Both the position numbers and the translations under genes were made by a program. This document shows, piece after piece, positions 15,598-24,438 of a stretch of DNA of 64,000 bases. Positions within the stretch are counted from its first letter, which is position 1, and the number at the start of each line of letters is the position of its first letter. The notes beneath the pieces were generated by a model. That model saw only the letters and a list, made by a program, of their open reading frames with translations, did not search any database and was not told where the DNA came from. Source of the stretch: Rhodobacter sp. (GTDB lineage: Bacteria > Pseudomonadota > Alphaproteobacteria > Rhodobacterales > Rhodobacteraceae); NCBI GenBank assembly GCA_020250125.1, contig JADCEL010000001.1:45935-109934 (forward strand). The letters are read 5' to 3'.

Positions 15598-17022
15598 AAC
15601 GAGACGACAAAGGTCAGGAAACGGTCCGTGCTGAACACGCTGTCAGGGCGTTTCCTGTTGCTGACGGTGGCTTTCGTCATGCTGGCCGAGGTTCTGATCT
15701 TTGTGCCCTCTGTGGCGCGCTTCAGGGCGGATTACCTGCTTTTGAAGCTGGAACGGGCGCAGATCGCCTCGCTGGCGACCCTGGCCACCGATGAAATGAT
15801 CAGCGCCGAACTGGAGAAGGAGTTGCTGGCGAACGCGGGCGTCTTCAACGTGGTGCTTCGCCGCGACGAGGTGCGGCAACTTGTGCTGTCGTCGGAAATT
15901 CCCGAACCGGTCTACGCGACCTATGATCTGCGCCTGCAGGGGTCCTGGCGGCTGATCCGCGATGCCATCGCCCAGATCCTTGATCCGCAGAACCGTGTGA
16001 TCCGTGTGATCGGCAACCCCGTGCAGCAGGCGGGTCTGCTGATCGAGATCACCACCGAAACCGCCCCCCTGCGCAGCGCGCTGCTGGAATATGGCGGGCG
16101 CATCTTGATCCTGTCCGCATTGATTTCGGCGGTGACGGCGGTTTTGCTGTTTCTGGCCGTGCGCCGCTTGCTGGTAATGCCGATCCGCCGCGTGGTCACC
16201 CACATGACCGCCTATGCGGATGCGCCCGAGGATGCCCGCCGCATCATCACCCCCACCGCGCGCGTCGCGGAACTGCGCGAGGCGGAAGATGCCCTTTACG
16301 GCCTGCAAACGCAACTGACCGCAGCCCTGCGCCAGAAAGAGCGGCTTGCCCAGCTTGGCGGCGCGGTTGCCAAGATCAGCCATGATCTGCGCAACCTTCT
16401 GACCACGGCCCAGCTGTTCGCCGACCGGATGGAGGGCAGTGCCGACCCCGTGGTCGCCCGCGCCGCCCCCAAGCTGGAGGCGTCGATCCGCCGTGCGGTT
16501 GCCTTGTGCGAATCGACGCTGACCTTCGGCAGGGCTGAAGAGCCGCCGCCGCAACTGTCGCGCTTTCCGCTGCGCCGTCTGGCCGATGAGGTGGCCGAAG
16601 GGGAAGGCCTGGGTCCCGGTGGCCCCGTTGCCTGCCTGATCGACATCACCCCCGGCATGATGGTGCGCGGCGACCGCGAGCAGCTGTACCGCGTGCTGTC
16701 GAACCTGCTGCGCAATGCCCGGCAGGCAATCGAGGCCACCGGCGCAGAGGGTACGATCACGATCAGCGGCGGCGAAGATGACAGCGACTGGTGGATCAAG
16801 GTGGGCGATACCGGCCCCGGCCTGCCGGCACGGGCGCGCGAACACCTGTTCACCGCCTTTCAGGGCGGGGCGCGCAAGGGCGGTTCCGGCCTTGGTCTGG
16901 CGATCTCGGCCGAGCTGGTGCGCGGCCATGGCGGGCGGCTGGAGCTTTTGCGCAGCGGGGATGACGGCACCGAGTTCGTGATCCGGCTGCCGAAAACAGT
17001 CGGCCCCACAGACCTGCAGTAG
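15595..17022 (+). CDS. Orphan sensor histidine kinase
   Basis: This is a 475-residue membrane kinase. TM1 is near residues 18-40, a periplasmic sensor region near 45-155 and TM2 near 160-182, followed by a HAMP-like linker. The DHp H-box KISHDLRNLL carries the phospho-acceptor histidine near 268. The ATPase domain has the N-box NLLRNARQAIE, GDTGPGL and GGSGLGLAI. No response regulator is adjacent. The chosen ATG (15595) is the last codon of a dispersed repeat. Family members as I recall them start near VLNTLSGRFLLLT, so this start or one a few codons later is reasonable. Confidence 0.88.
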   Translation: MNETTKVRKRSVLNTLSGRFLLLTVAFVMLAEVLIFVPSVARFRADYLLLKLERAQIASLATLATDEMISAELEKELLANAGVFNVVLRRDEVRQLVLSSEIPEPVYATYDLRLQGSWRLIRDAIAQILDPQNRVIRVIGNPVQQAGLLIEITTETAPLRSALLEYGGRILILSALISAVTAVLLFLAVRRLLVMPIRRVVTHMTAYADAPEDARRIITPTARVAELREAEDALYGLQTQLTAALRQKERLAQLGGAVAKISHDLRNLLTTAQLFADRMEGSADPVVARAAPKLEASIRRAVALCESTLTFGRAEEPPPQLSRFPLRRLADEVAEGEGLGPGGPVACLIDITPGMMVRGDREQLYRVLSNLLRNARQAIEATGAEGTITISGGEDDSDWWIKVGDTGPGLPARAREHLFTAFQGGARKGGSGLGLAISAELVRGHGGRLELLRSGDDGTEFVIRLPKTVGPTDLQ

Positions 17023-17076
17023 GCAGCGTTTTCGCCCTTGCAATGGGTCAGGGGCGGGGCTACATCGCGGATCAGC

Positions 17077-17153
17077 GGACCCGTAGCTCAGCTGGATAGA
17101 GCATCAGACTACGAATCTGAGGGCCGGGCGTTCGAATCGCTCCGGGTCCGCCA
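17077..17153 (+). tRNA. tRNA-Arg (ACG)
   Basis: The acceptor stem GGACCCG (17077-17083) pairs with CGGGTCC (17143-17149). The D-arm TAGCTCAGCTGGATAGAGC, anticodon loop CTACGAA with anticodon ACG, and T-arm GTTCGAATC are canonical. The CCA end is encoded (17151-17153). It reads CGN arginine codons through A34 to I34 editing. Confidence 0.97.
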
Positions 17154-17179
17154 GGAAACCGGGAGTTGCTGACATGCCG

Positions 17180-17960
17180 TGAGCAGGGTACTGAAAAGTG
17201 CCGGTTGCTCAGGTTTGCTGACGGAAAAGCGGGACGTTCTTGCGCCTGCGCCGCCTGGCAGGGGCCATCGCCCTTGGCCAAGCGCTGCGCTGGCATCAGG
17301 ACCAGCCGGGGGCCAAAGCTCCCGGCGGGCGCTGGCCATGGGCAGGTCGGGCGCTGGCCTTTCGTTGGTCCGGGACCTGCCGGTCTACAGGGCACCGTCC
17401 CGCGCGGGCGGGGGAAACGCGAGTCGCGTTTCCTGTTCCCGCCCGGCGGGGCGAAGGCACCATCACCGTTTCAATGGCAGGGGCCATCGCCCCTGCCACA
17501 GCACCACGCCATCTATCAGGACAGGCCGGGGGCCCAAAGCCCCCGGCCAGCGCCCGCCCCGCCCCCGGCGGGCGCTTCGCCCCCGCCGGGCCGGGCGCTG
17601 GCCTCTGCTGATCCAGGACCTGCCGGTCTGCAGGGCACCGTCGCGCGCGGGCGGGGGAAACGCGATGCGTTTCCTGTTCCCGCCCGAACAGGCGAAAGCG
17701 TTGTCACCGCCTCTCTGGCAGGGGCCATCGCCCTTGGCCCAGCGCTGCGCCGGGTTCAGGACCAGCCGGGGACCAAAGCCCCCGCCCCGCCGCCGGCGGG
17801 CGCTTCGCCCCCGCCGGGCCGGGCGCTGGCCTCTGCTTCTCCCGGACCGACCGGTCTGCGGGGCACCCTTCCGCCACAGGGGCAATCCCTTTCCCGAGCC
17901 TGCGAAACCTTGTCCGGCCGCCCATGCGGCCAAGCCGCTGCTTCAGCACCCTGTCAGGTT
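17180..17960 (+). repeat. Tandem array of three hairpin-rich repeat units with inverted end motifs
   Basis: Units start at 17257, 17476 and 17717 (periods 219 and 241 bases). Each begins GGCAGGGGCCATCGCCC and contains ATCAGGAC, CCGGGGGC/GCCCCCGG-type stems and GACCTGCCGGTCT. Unit 2 shows four perfect stems: GGCAGGGGC/GCCCCTGCC (17476-17497), GGCCGGGGGC/GCCCCCGGCC (17524-17548), GGCCAGCGCCC/GGGCGCTGGCC (17545-17603) and GGAAACGC/GCGTTTCC (17656-17674). The array is bounded by GCAGGGTACTGAAAAG (left, from 17183) and CTTCAGCACCCTGT (right, 17941-17954), which are inverted copies. There is no convincing coding capacity. The rest of 17154-18043 holds nothing else I recognise. Confidence 0.85.
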
Positions 17961-18043
17961 CGCCTGCGGGCCGTTTCCGCTGCATGGGCATCCCCGACGC
18001 CCGTCCCGGTTGGCGCGCAGCGCAGCGCGCGCCAGGTCGCGTA

Positions 18044-21000
18044 TCATTCCGCCACGTGCAGCGTCTTTGGCCCGCGCCTTCCTAAGGTTCCCTGTTCCAG
18101 CGACCCGATCCGCGTTTCCAGCGCGGCAATCCCGGCCGAACTGGCCGCAATCCGGGCGGCCAGTTCATGGGCTGCGGGTTCGACAGGCTCGTCTTCCTTC
18201 GGTCCGATGAACCGCCCGAACAGCCGGCCAAGCAGCGAGGACAGATCATCCATGATCAGGAAGAAGGCAGGCACGATCACAAGGCTCAGCACGGTTGATG
18301 CGATGATCCCGCCGATGACGGCGGCGGCCATCGGCGCGCGGAACGATCCGCCCTCGCCCACGCCCAGGGCAGAGGGCAGCATCCCTGCCGACATCGCGAT
18401 GGATGTCATGACGATGGGCCGCGCCCGCTTGTGACCGGCCTCGATCACGGCGGCAAAGCGATCCATGCCCTGCCGGCGCATTTCTATGGCGAAATCCACC
18501 AGAAGGATGGCGTTCTTGGTGACAATACCCATCAGCATCAGGATCCCGATCAGGACCGGCATCGATACCGGGCTGCCCGTTGCAATCAGCGCCGCCGCAA
18601 CGCCGCCAATCGCCAGGGGCAGCGAGAACAGGATGGTGAAGGGCTGAATCACGCTGGCAAACAGCAGGATCAGCACCGTCAGCACCAGCATGAGCCCCAT
18701 GACCATGGCATTGCCGAAGGCTGCCGACACTTCCTGCTGGATCTCGGCATCGCCCGCTTCCTGAACGCGCACGGTGGGCGGAAGCTCCACACTGCTGACA
18801 ATCTCGTTGAACCGCTCGGTTGCGGTGCCAAGGGCAACGCCCTGGGGAAGGTTGGCCCCGATGGTGGCGCGGCGTTCGCGGTTCAGACGGTCCACCATGC
18901 TGGGACCTTCGGCGATGCGCACATCGGCCACCGAGCTCAGCGGCACGGCCATGCCGTTCGCCGCCTGCACCTTCAGGGCGGCCAGACGGGCCACATCCTT
19001 CTGCGAGGCTTCGTTCAGCTGGACCCGCACCGGAATCAGGCGGTTGTCGATGGACAGTTTGGCCAGGGCTGCGTCCGCATCGCCGATCGTGGCAACGCGG
19101 ATGACCTCGGCGATCTGCGCCGTGGTGATGCCCAGACGCGCGGCCTCTTCCTTGCGCGGGGTGATCTGGATTTCCGGGCGCGGCAAGGCACCCTCAGAGG
19201 CGACATCGGCCAGGGCCGGGTCGCCGCGCAGGGCGGCTTCCAGAAGGGCGACGCCGGTGTTCAGATCCTGTTCGTTCGACGACAGGATCGAAAAAGACAG
19301 ATCCCGCTCGCCCCGGTCGTTCAGCTTGAACACGCGCACATCGGGAATGGTCTTTACGGCCGTGAAGATTTCGGCCTCGATCTGGCTCTGCGGCCGGGTG
19401 CGTCCCTTGGCCTGAAGTTCCGGCAGCAGGGGGCCGACAACGGGAATGCTGCGCGCAATCCCGGTGACGCGGTGCAGAAGCGAATGATCCAGCTTGTCAA
19501 GCAGCACCGTCACGCTGGCGCGCCGCACATCGCGGTCGCCGGTCGGCGAGGTGCCGCCAAGGACGAAAACGCTGTTCACCCCGTCGATGTCGCGGATGCG
19601 GGCTGCAATCGCCTGGGTGGTCCGGTCGGTTTCCGCCAGCGTGGCGCCCGGCGGCAGTTCCACGCTGAGCGGAATGCGGCTGACATCTTCGGGCGGAATG
19701 AAACTGCCCGGAATGCGCAGCATGAAGAACAGCGACACCGCCAGCACGCCGATTGCGGCAACCAGCGTCAGATAGCGGGCAGGGATCACCCAAAGATGCC
19801 CCGATGTGGTTACCTTCACAAAGCGCAGATAGCCGCGCATGATCCAGCCGTCTTTCTGTTCGTGCCCGTCCGCGTCCTTGTCGCGCATCAGATAGGCAGC
19901 CATCATCGGCGTGATCAGACGCGCGACCAGAAGCGAGAAGATCACGGCAATGGCAACGGTCAGGCCGAATTGCCGGAAGTACTGCCCAGGTATTCCGGGC
20001 ATGAAGGACACCGGCACGAAGACCGCAACAATGGTGGCCGAGGTGGCAATCACCGCCAGCCCGATTTCGTCCGCAGCCTCGATCGCGGCGCGGTAGGGTG
20101 TCTTGCCCATGCGGATGTGACGCGCGATGTTCTCGATCTCGACAATGGCGTCGTCCACCAGAATGCCGGTCGCCAGCGTGATCGCAAGGAAGCTGATCAG
20201 GTTCAGCGAAAAGCCCAGCAGGTCCATGATCCAGAAGGTCGGGATCGCGGACAGCGGCAGGGCCACCGCCGCGATCAGCGTGGCGCGCCAGTTCTTCAGA
20301 AAGGCCAGCACCACCAGAACGGCCAGAATGGCCCCTTCGATCAGGGTATGCAGCGCGGCCTTGTAGTTGCCGTAGGTGTAAAAGACGGTGTCATCGACCA
20401 GCGATATCGCCACTTCGGGGTTTTCTGCCCGGATCTTGTCCACAACCTGATTGACGGTTTCGGCAACGCTGACTTCGCTTGCCCCCTTGGCGCGGAACAC
20501 CGCAAAGGTAACAACCTGATCGCCATTCATCCGGGAAAAGGACCGCAATTCCTGATAGGTATCCACGATCTCGCCAAGGTCCCCCAGGCGCACGAAGCGC
20601 CCCGATGGCAGGGCGATGGTCGTCTGGGCAAGGCTTTCTGTCGTTTCGGCATCGCCCAGGGTCCGGATTGCCTGTTCGCCGCTGCCGATCCGGGCGCGGC
20701 CCGCGCCAAGATCGACGTTGGTGGCACGCAGCTGGGCATTCACGGCGGCGGCGGTGATGCCGAAACTGTCCAGTTTCACCGGGTCCAGCTCGACCCGGAT
20801 TTCGCGTTCGGCCCCGCCGTAGCGGTCAACCCGGCCGATACCGGGACGCCCCTGCAAAGAACGGGTGATCCTGTCATCCACGAACCAGGACAGCTCTTCC
20901 AGTGACATGTCCGGTGCGGAAACGCCGAAGGTCATGATTGCCTGACCTTCCACATCGATCCGCGTCATGATCGGTGCTTCGACATCGCCCGGCAGATCGC

Positions 21001-21349
21001 CCCGGACCTGATCGATCGCGTCCTTCACATCCTGCACGGCCTTGTCGGTGGGCACTTCCATGCGGAATTCCACGGCGGTCTGCGACACGCCATCGGTCAC
21101 GGTGGAGATGATGTTCTTCACGCCGGTGATGCCGGCAACGGCATCTTCGATCCGCTTGGTCACCTGCGCTTCCATCTCGGCGGGTGCGGCACCTGACTGG
21201 GTGACGGTCACCGCAACCAGCGGCACGTCGATGTTCGGAAAGCGCGTGATCGGCATGGCGGTGAACGCCTGCCAGCCCAGCACAAGCAACATGACAAAGG
21301 CCAGGATGGGTGCAATCGGGTTTCTGATCGACCAGGCAGAGAAGTTCAT
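18044..21349 (-). CDS. RND efflux transporter, inner-membrane pump subunit
   Basis: This is a 1101-residue AcrB/MexB-type proton-driven pump. It has an N-terminal helix (IAPILAFVMLLVLGWQAF), two large periplasmic domains (about 35-330 and 560-840), and two blocks of membrane helices including LATGILVDDAIVEIENI near residue 395. The C-terminal tail (ELAARIAASSAGIAALETRI) is a short coiled coil. The start is the ATG at 21349 (MNFSAWSIRNP), 10 bases after the adaptor gene stop. It is the last gene of TetR-adaptor-pump. Substrates are unknown. Confidence 0.95.
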   Translation of the reverse strand: MNFSAWSIRNPIAPILAFVMLLVLGWQAFTAMPITRFPNIDVPLVAVTVTQSGAAPAEMEAQVTKRIEDAVAGITGVKNIISTVTDGVSQTAVEFRMEVPTDKAVQDVKDAIDQVRGDLPGDVEAPIMTRIDVEGQAIMTFGVSAPDMSLEELSWFVDDRITRSLQGRPGIGRVDRYGGAEREIRVELDPVKLDSFGITAAAVNAQLRATNVDLGAGRARIGSGEQAIRTLGDAETTESLAQTTIALPSGRFVRLGDLGEIVDTYQELRSFSRMNGDQVVTFAVFRAKGASEVSVAETVNQVVDKIRAENPEVAISLVDDTVFYTYGNYKAALHTLIEGAILAVLVVLAFLKNWRATLIAAVALPLSAIPTFWIMDLLGFSLNLISFLAITLATGILVDDAIVEIENIARHIRMGKTPYRAAIEAADEIGLAVIATSATIVAVFVPVSFMPGIPGQYFRQFGLTVAIAVIFSLLVARLITPMMAAYLMRDKDADGHEQKDGWIMRGYLRFVKVTTSGHLWVIPARYLTLVAAIGVLAVSLFFMLRIPGSFIPPEDVSRIPLSVELPPGATLAETDRTTQAIAARIRDIDGVNSVFVLGGTSPTGDRDVRRASVTVLLDKLDHSLLHRVTGIARSIPVVGPLLPELQAKGRTRPQSQIEAEIFTAVKTIPDVRVFKLNDRGERDLSFSILSSNEQDLNTGVALLEAALRGDPALADVASEGALPRPEIQITPRKEEAARLGITTAQIAEVIRVATIGDADAALAKLSIDNRLIPVRVQLNEASQKDVARLAALKVQAANGMAVPLSSVADVRIAEGPSMVDRLNRERRATIGANLPQGVALGTATERFNEIVSSVELPPTVRVQEAGDAEIQQEVSAAFGNAMVMGLMLVLTVLILLFASVIQPFTILFSLPLAIGGVAAALIATGSPVSMPVLIGILMLMGIVTKNAILLVDFAIEMRRQGMDRFAAVIEAGHKRARPIVMTSIAMSAGMLPSALGVGEGGSFRAPMAAAVIGGIIASTVLSLVIVPAFFLIMDDLSSLLGRLFGRFIGPKEDEPVEPAAHELAARIAASSAGIAALETRIGSLEQGTLGRRGPKTLHVAE

Positions 21350-21359
21350 CGCGGTATCC

Positions 21360-22556
21360 TCAGTTCGTGCCGGAAGACGCGGGCACGGGATTGATCTTGT
21401 CCCCGTCGCGCACGAAAGCGGCGGCTTTCGTGACAACCAGATCGCCGGCCGCGACGCCGCTCAGCACTTCGACAAAGCCGCCGTCGCGGATGCCCAGTTC
21501 TACGGAAACCCGCGCGACCAGCCCGTCCGTGACGCGCATCAGCGTTGCGCCGGTGTCGCCGGCCCCCACGGCTGTCACCGGAACCGCCAGCGTTTCGCGT
21601 TCCGCGACAAGCACTTCGGCATCCATGAACATGCCGGTGCGCACCATCGCCGGATCATCGATGGTCACCCGCGCCTGCCCCAGCCGCGAGGCTTCGGCGA
21701 TGGCCGGGTCCACCAGCCGGACAGTCCCGGTCAGCGACTCAGGCTGGCCCACGCCACGCATCAGAACCTTCTGTCCGGGCTTGATCTTCAGCATGAAACG
21801 TTCGGCAAAATCGGCGCGCAGTTCCAGTTCGCTGTCACGGATGATCGCGAACATCGGCTCTGACTGCGCGGTCGCGATGCCGCCCACCAGGGCAGAGCGC
21901 GCCACGATTTCGCCCGCAACGGGGGCCACGACTTCGGTCCGCGACAGTTGCAGCTTCACATCTTCGATCTGTGCCTCAACCAGGGCCAGTTGCGCCTTGG
22001 CCGCTTCCAGCCCCTGGACAGCCACCGTGACGCGCGCCGCTGCGGAAACGGCATTGGACGAGGCCGTATCCGCCGCCGCCTGCGAGGATGACCCTTGCGC
22101 GCGCAGTTGCTGTGTGCGTTCGTTGATGCGTGTCGCCTCGTCCGAGGCCGATTTGGCGTCCAGCAGCTGCGCTTCGGCCTGGGCGATTGCCGCAACCGCC
22201 GAAGCCCGCGATGCCGCAAGCTGGCTTTGCTGCAACTTCAGCGTTGAACCTGACAGCCGGGCAAGCACCTGGCCCTTGGTCACGATATCGCCGACTTCCA
22301 CCTCGAGGGACTCGATTGGTTGCCCTTCGATCAAGGGCTGCACCAGCACCCGTTCGACCGGCGTTACCAGGCCGGAGCCGATGACACGGTCGCGCAGAAC
22401 CCGGCGCGACACGGTGGACACCGTGATTGCAGGCAGGGCTGGCGCCACAGTTTCGGGGGTGGCGGCCCCGGTCTGGGCCATAGCCGGGACGGACCCGATC
22501 CCTGCGGGACCAAAGGCAGCCGCAAATGCGGCGATAAGAAGGGGCATCCGTTTCAT
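21360..22556 (-). CDS. RND efflux periplasmic adaptor (membrane fusion protein)
   Basis: This 398-residue adaptor links the pump to an outer-membrane channel, which is not encoded nearby. It has a signal peptide (MKRMPLLIAAFAAAFGPAGI, cleavage after AMA), a lipoyl half-motif IESLEVEVGDIVTKGQVLARL and an alanine-rich alpha-hairpin coiled coil (about 95-190). The second lipoyl half (VVAPVAGEIVARSALVGG) and beta-barrel follow. The chosen ATG at 22556 lies one base from the TetR stop; an in-frame start further up would place 11 residues before the signal peptide. Confidence 0.93.
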   Translation of the reverse strand: MKRMPLLIAAFAAAFGPAGIGSVPAMAQTGAATPETVAPALPAITVSTVSRRVLRDRVIGSGLVTPVERVLVQPLIEGQPIESLEVEVGDIVTKGQVLARLSGSTLKLQQSQLAASRASAVAAIAQAEAQLLDAKSASDEATRINERTQQLRAQGSSSQAAADTASSNAVSAAARVTVAVQGLEAAKAQLALVEAQIEDVKLQLSRTEVVAPVAGEIVARSALVGGIATAQSEPMFAIIRDSELELRADFAERFMLKIKPGQKVLMRGVGQPESLTGTVRLVDPAIAEASRLGQARVTIDDPAMVRTGMFMDAEVLVAERETLAVPVTAVGAGDTGATLMRVTDGLVARVSVELGIRDGGFVEVLSGVAAGDLVVTKAAAFVRDGDKINPVPASSGTN

Positions 22557-22557
22557 G

Positions 22558-23187
22558 TCAGCCTTTTGACGCATCGTTGGCAATTTCATCGAGAGTTCTG
22601 TCTATCGTCCGCAGGATGAGCTCATCGAGGTCACGTTCCTCTGATGCGCCTTGTTCGGGAACCCGCATTCCGCTGGCCTGGACCATCATCAGGATCAGCG
22701 AGGCATGGCTGCCATAGCGGCGCTGCGCCTCGGCAAACGGCTGTCCGGTCACCGCCGCAAAGACAGTGGTCAGGTAGCTGCGGATACAGCTTTCAAGATG
22801 CCCCACGGCAGCGCTGATTGCCGGCTTGCGGCGGGCGGCGGCGTTGATTTCGGCCCAAAGCGCGCCATCGGAATGGCATGTTTCGCAAATGTAGCGGCGC
22901 AGGGCCAGCCGCAGCATTCCAAGCGGATCGTCCGAGCCGATGACCGTCGCGAATTCGGCTTCCACATCGGCCAGATCCCGCATCGCAATGGCCGCGATGA
23001 TCGCATCCTTCGACGGAAAGTACCGGTAGAAGTTCCCCACGCTCATCCCGGCGGCGCGCGCAAGGTCCTGCATCGAGGCCCCATCAAAGCCCTTTTCGAT
23101 GAACGACGCGCGAATGGCATCCAGAATGCCCGACTGCCGCGCATCCGGTGCGGCTTGCAGACGAAAGTCCGGGGACTGAAGCGTCAT
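22558..23187 (-). CDS. TetR-family repressor of the efflux operon
   Basis: This 209-residue regulator has a TetR HTH near residues 30-65 (GFDGASMQDLARAAGMSVGN, then FYRYFPSKDAI). The C-terminal ligand domain includes CETCHSDGALW. It is the first gene of the efflux operon. A palindromic operator lies 35-54 bases upstream, so autorepression that also controls the adaptor and pump is likely. The open frame begins inside that operator with a GTG; the ATG at 23187 is the better start. Confidence 0.92.
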   Translation of the reverse strand: MTLQSPDFRLQAAPDARQSGILDAIRASFIEKGFDGASMQDLARAAGMSVGNFYRYFPSKDAIIAAIAMRDLADVEAEFATVIGSDDPLGMLRLALRRYICETCHSDGALWAEINAAARRKPAISAAVGHLESCIRSYLTTVFAAVTGQPFAEAQRRYGSHASLILMMVQASGMRVPEQGASEERDLDELILRTIDRTLDEIANDASKG

Positions 23188-23221
23188 CTTGCGGTGTTTC
23201 CTGAAGTTGCTGCGTTGCGGC

Positions 23222-23241
23222 GTGAATGAACATTCATTCAC
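23222..23241. promoter_or_regulatory. TetR-type operator
   Basis: GTGAATGAA (23222-23230), a CA centre, and TTCATTCAC (23233-23241) form a perfect 9-bp inverted repeat. It precedes the TetR start at 23187. The TGAATGAA/TTCATTCA half-sites are typical of TetR repressors of RND operons. Confidence 0.85.
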
Positions 23242-23336
23242 TTAGCAGACGGTGGCAGATCGTCAAGTAAAATCGCCGTGCTGAAGGGAAGCTTCCGGGT
23301 GCAGGCGGCGTGGATCAAGGCCGCCGGACAGATGAC

Positions 23337-23530
23337 TGCGACCGATCCGCCCCCTGCCCCGCCGCCAGCCGCCGCTTCGCCCCCGCCGGGTCGGGCCCTT
23401 GCCCTTGTTGTGCGTGCAGGAAGGGTCCTTATGCCACGGTGGCCCCTGCCCGGAATCGCAACCCCTTTTCCCCGGATCGGGAAGATTTTCCCGCCCGCCA
23501 GGCGGCGGGATGCAGCTTCAGCACCCCGCT
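23337..23530 (+). repeat. Decayed copy of the hairpin-repeat family
   Basis: The stretch CGCTTCGCCCCCGCCGGGTC near 23381 matches the centre of the 17.5 kb units, and the segment ends with CTTCAGCACCCCGCTG (23517-23532), a variant of the family end motif. The parts between are diverged. The last codons and stop of the neighbouring EamA gene lie inside it. Apart from this and the TetR operator, 23188-23517 shows nothing else. Confidence 0.5.
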
Positions 23531-24438
23531 GAACCCGTTCGCCGCTCAACCCCTTCGTCCTTGAGCAGCAGGACCAGCGCCAGGGCAGTCAGACCCACGC
23601 CGGGCAGTACCGCCAGGCCCGGACGCTCCAGCCCCAGGGCAATCTGCCACAGGATGACCCAACTGGGGACAAGATAGGTATAGGCCATGACCTTGGACGA
23701 CGGAAGCCGCAGGGTTGCATACTGGATGCACAGGAAACTTGCCGCTGTCGCAAAGACAACCAGGTAAATCAGGGTGATCCAGAAGACCGGTGGCAGGGCG
23801 GCCCAGTCAGTGGACAGGACAGATCGCATCCCCCAGAGCATCAGCAACAGGCATCCCGCAGCCAGCGTGCCGAAGGTAAAGATCACCGCCGGTTCACCCC
23901 GGTTCAGCTTGCGCACCATCGGCGTATAGACGGCATGGGCCAGACAGCCCCAGAAATAGATCACCTCTCCCTGACCGATCTTAAGCGCCGCAAGGGCGGC
24001 AAAGTTGCCGCGAAAGATCACCCACAGGGCACCGGCCGCCCCGATCGCCAGCGCCAGTGCAATGCGGGATGACATCCTCTGGCCAAGCAGGAGCCACCCG
24101 AAACCGGCCGCCATCACCGGGGTCAGGGTAAAGACCGCAGCCGCCGGGACCGGGGGCGCGGATTTCAGGCCTTCGAACATCGCAACGAAATAGATGGCAA
24201 GCAATCCGCCCAGCACCCCATAGCGCCAGGGTGCCCGTGCCGCTGACCGGGGCAAACCTTCGGTGGCCAGCGCCACCGCCCCGATGACCCCGCCGGCCAG
24301 AAAAAACCGCACCGCACTCAGGGCGGCGGGATCGATCAGCGGTGCGGCCAGCGATCCAAGCGAGAATGATCCGGCAACCAGCGCCGAAAAGGCAAGCATC
24401 GCCAGATGCCCGCCCCTGGTCCCGCCCCGGCCGGTCAA
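23518..24438 (-). CDS. EamA/DMT-family transporter
   Basis: This is an inner-membrane drug/metabolite transporter of about 306 residues with ten predicted helices in two EamA repeats (AFSALVAGSFSLGSLAA..., and VIYFWGCLAHAVYTPMVRKL...). The substrate is unknown. The start is uncertain. TTG at 24438 overlaps the LysR stop (TTGA) and keeps a short hydrophilic N-terminus before HLAMLAFSA. ATG at 24399 is the alternative. It is co-oriented with the LysR gene and probably translationally coupled to it. Its C-terminal end (ERRTGSAGC) is encoded by repeat sequence. Confidence 0.85.
   Translation of the reverse strand: MTGRGGTRGGHLAMLAFSALVAGSFSLGSLAAPLIDPAALSAVRFFLAGGVIGAVALATEGLPRSAARAPWRYGVLGGLLAIYFVAMFEGLKSAPPVPAAAVFTLTPVMAAGFGWLLLGQRMSSRIALALAIGAAGALWVIFRGNFAALAALKIGQGEVIYFWGCLAHAVYTPMVRKLNRGEPAVIFTFGTLAAGCLLLMLWGMRSVLSTDWAALPPVFWITLIYLVVFATAASFLCIQYATLRLPSSKVMAYTYLVPSWVILWQIALGLERPGLAVLPGVGLTALALVLLLKDEGVERRTGSAGC

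Noticed and set aside
17257..17960. CRISPR array
   Set aside because: The units are long (219-244 bases), directly adjoining and composed of internal stems, without short constant repeats and unique spacers or any cas gene.
17077..18043. Genomic island inserted at tRNA-Arg
   Set aside because: No integrase and no repeat of the tRNA 3' end was seen; the adjacent DNA is a hairpin repeat array followed by an ordinary operon.
18431..20905. An 824-codon open frame on the plus strand
   Set aside because: It lies entirely antisense to the RND pump gene, is His/Gln/Arg-rich and has no recognisable domain; long antisense frames are expected at this GC content.
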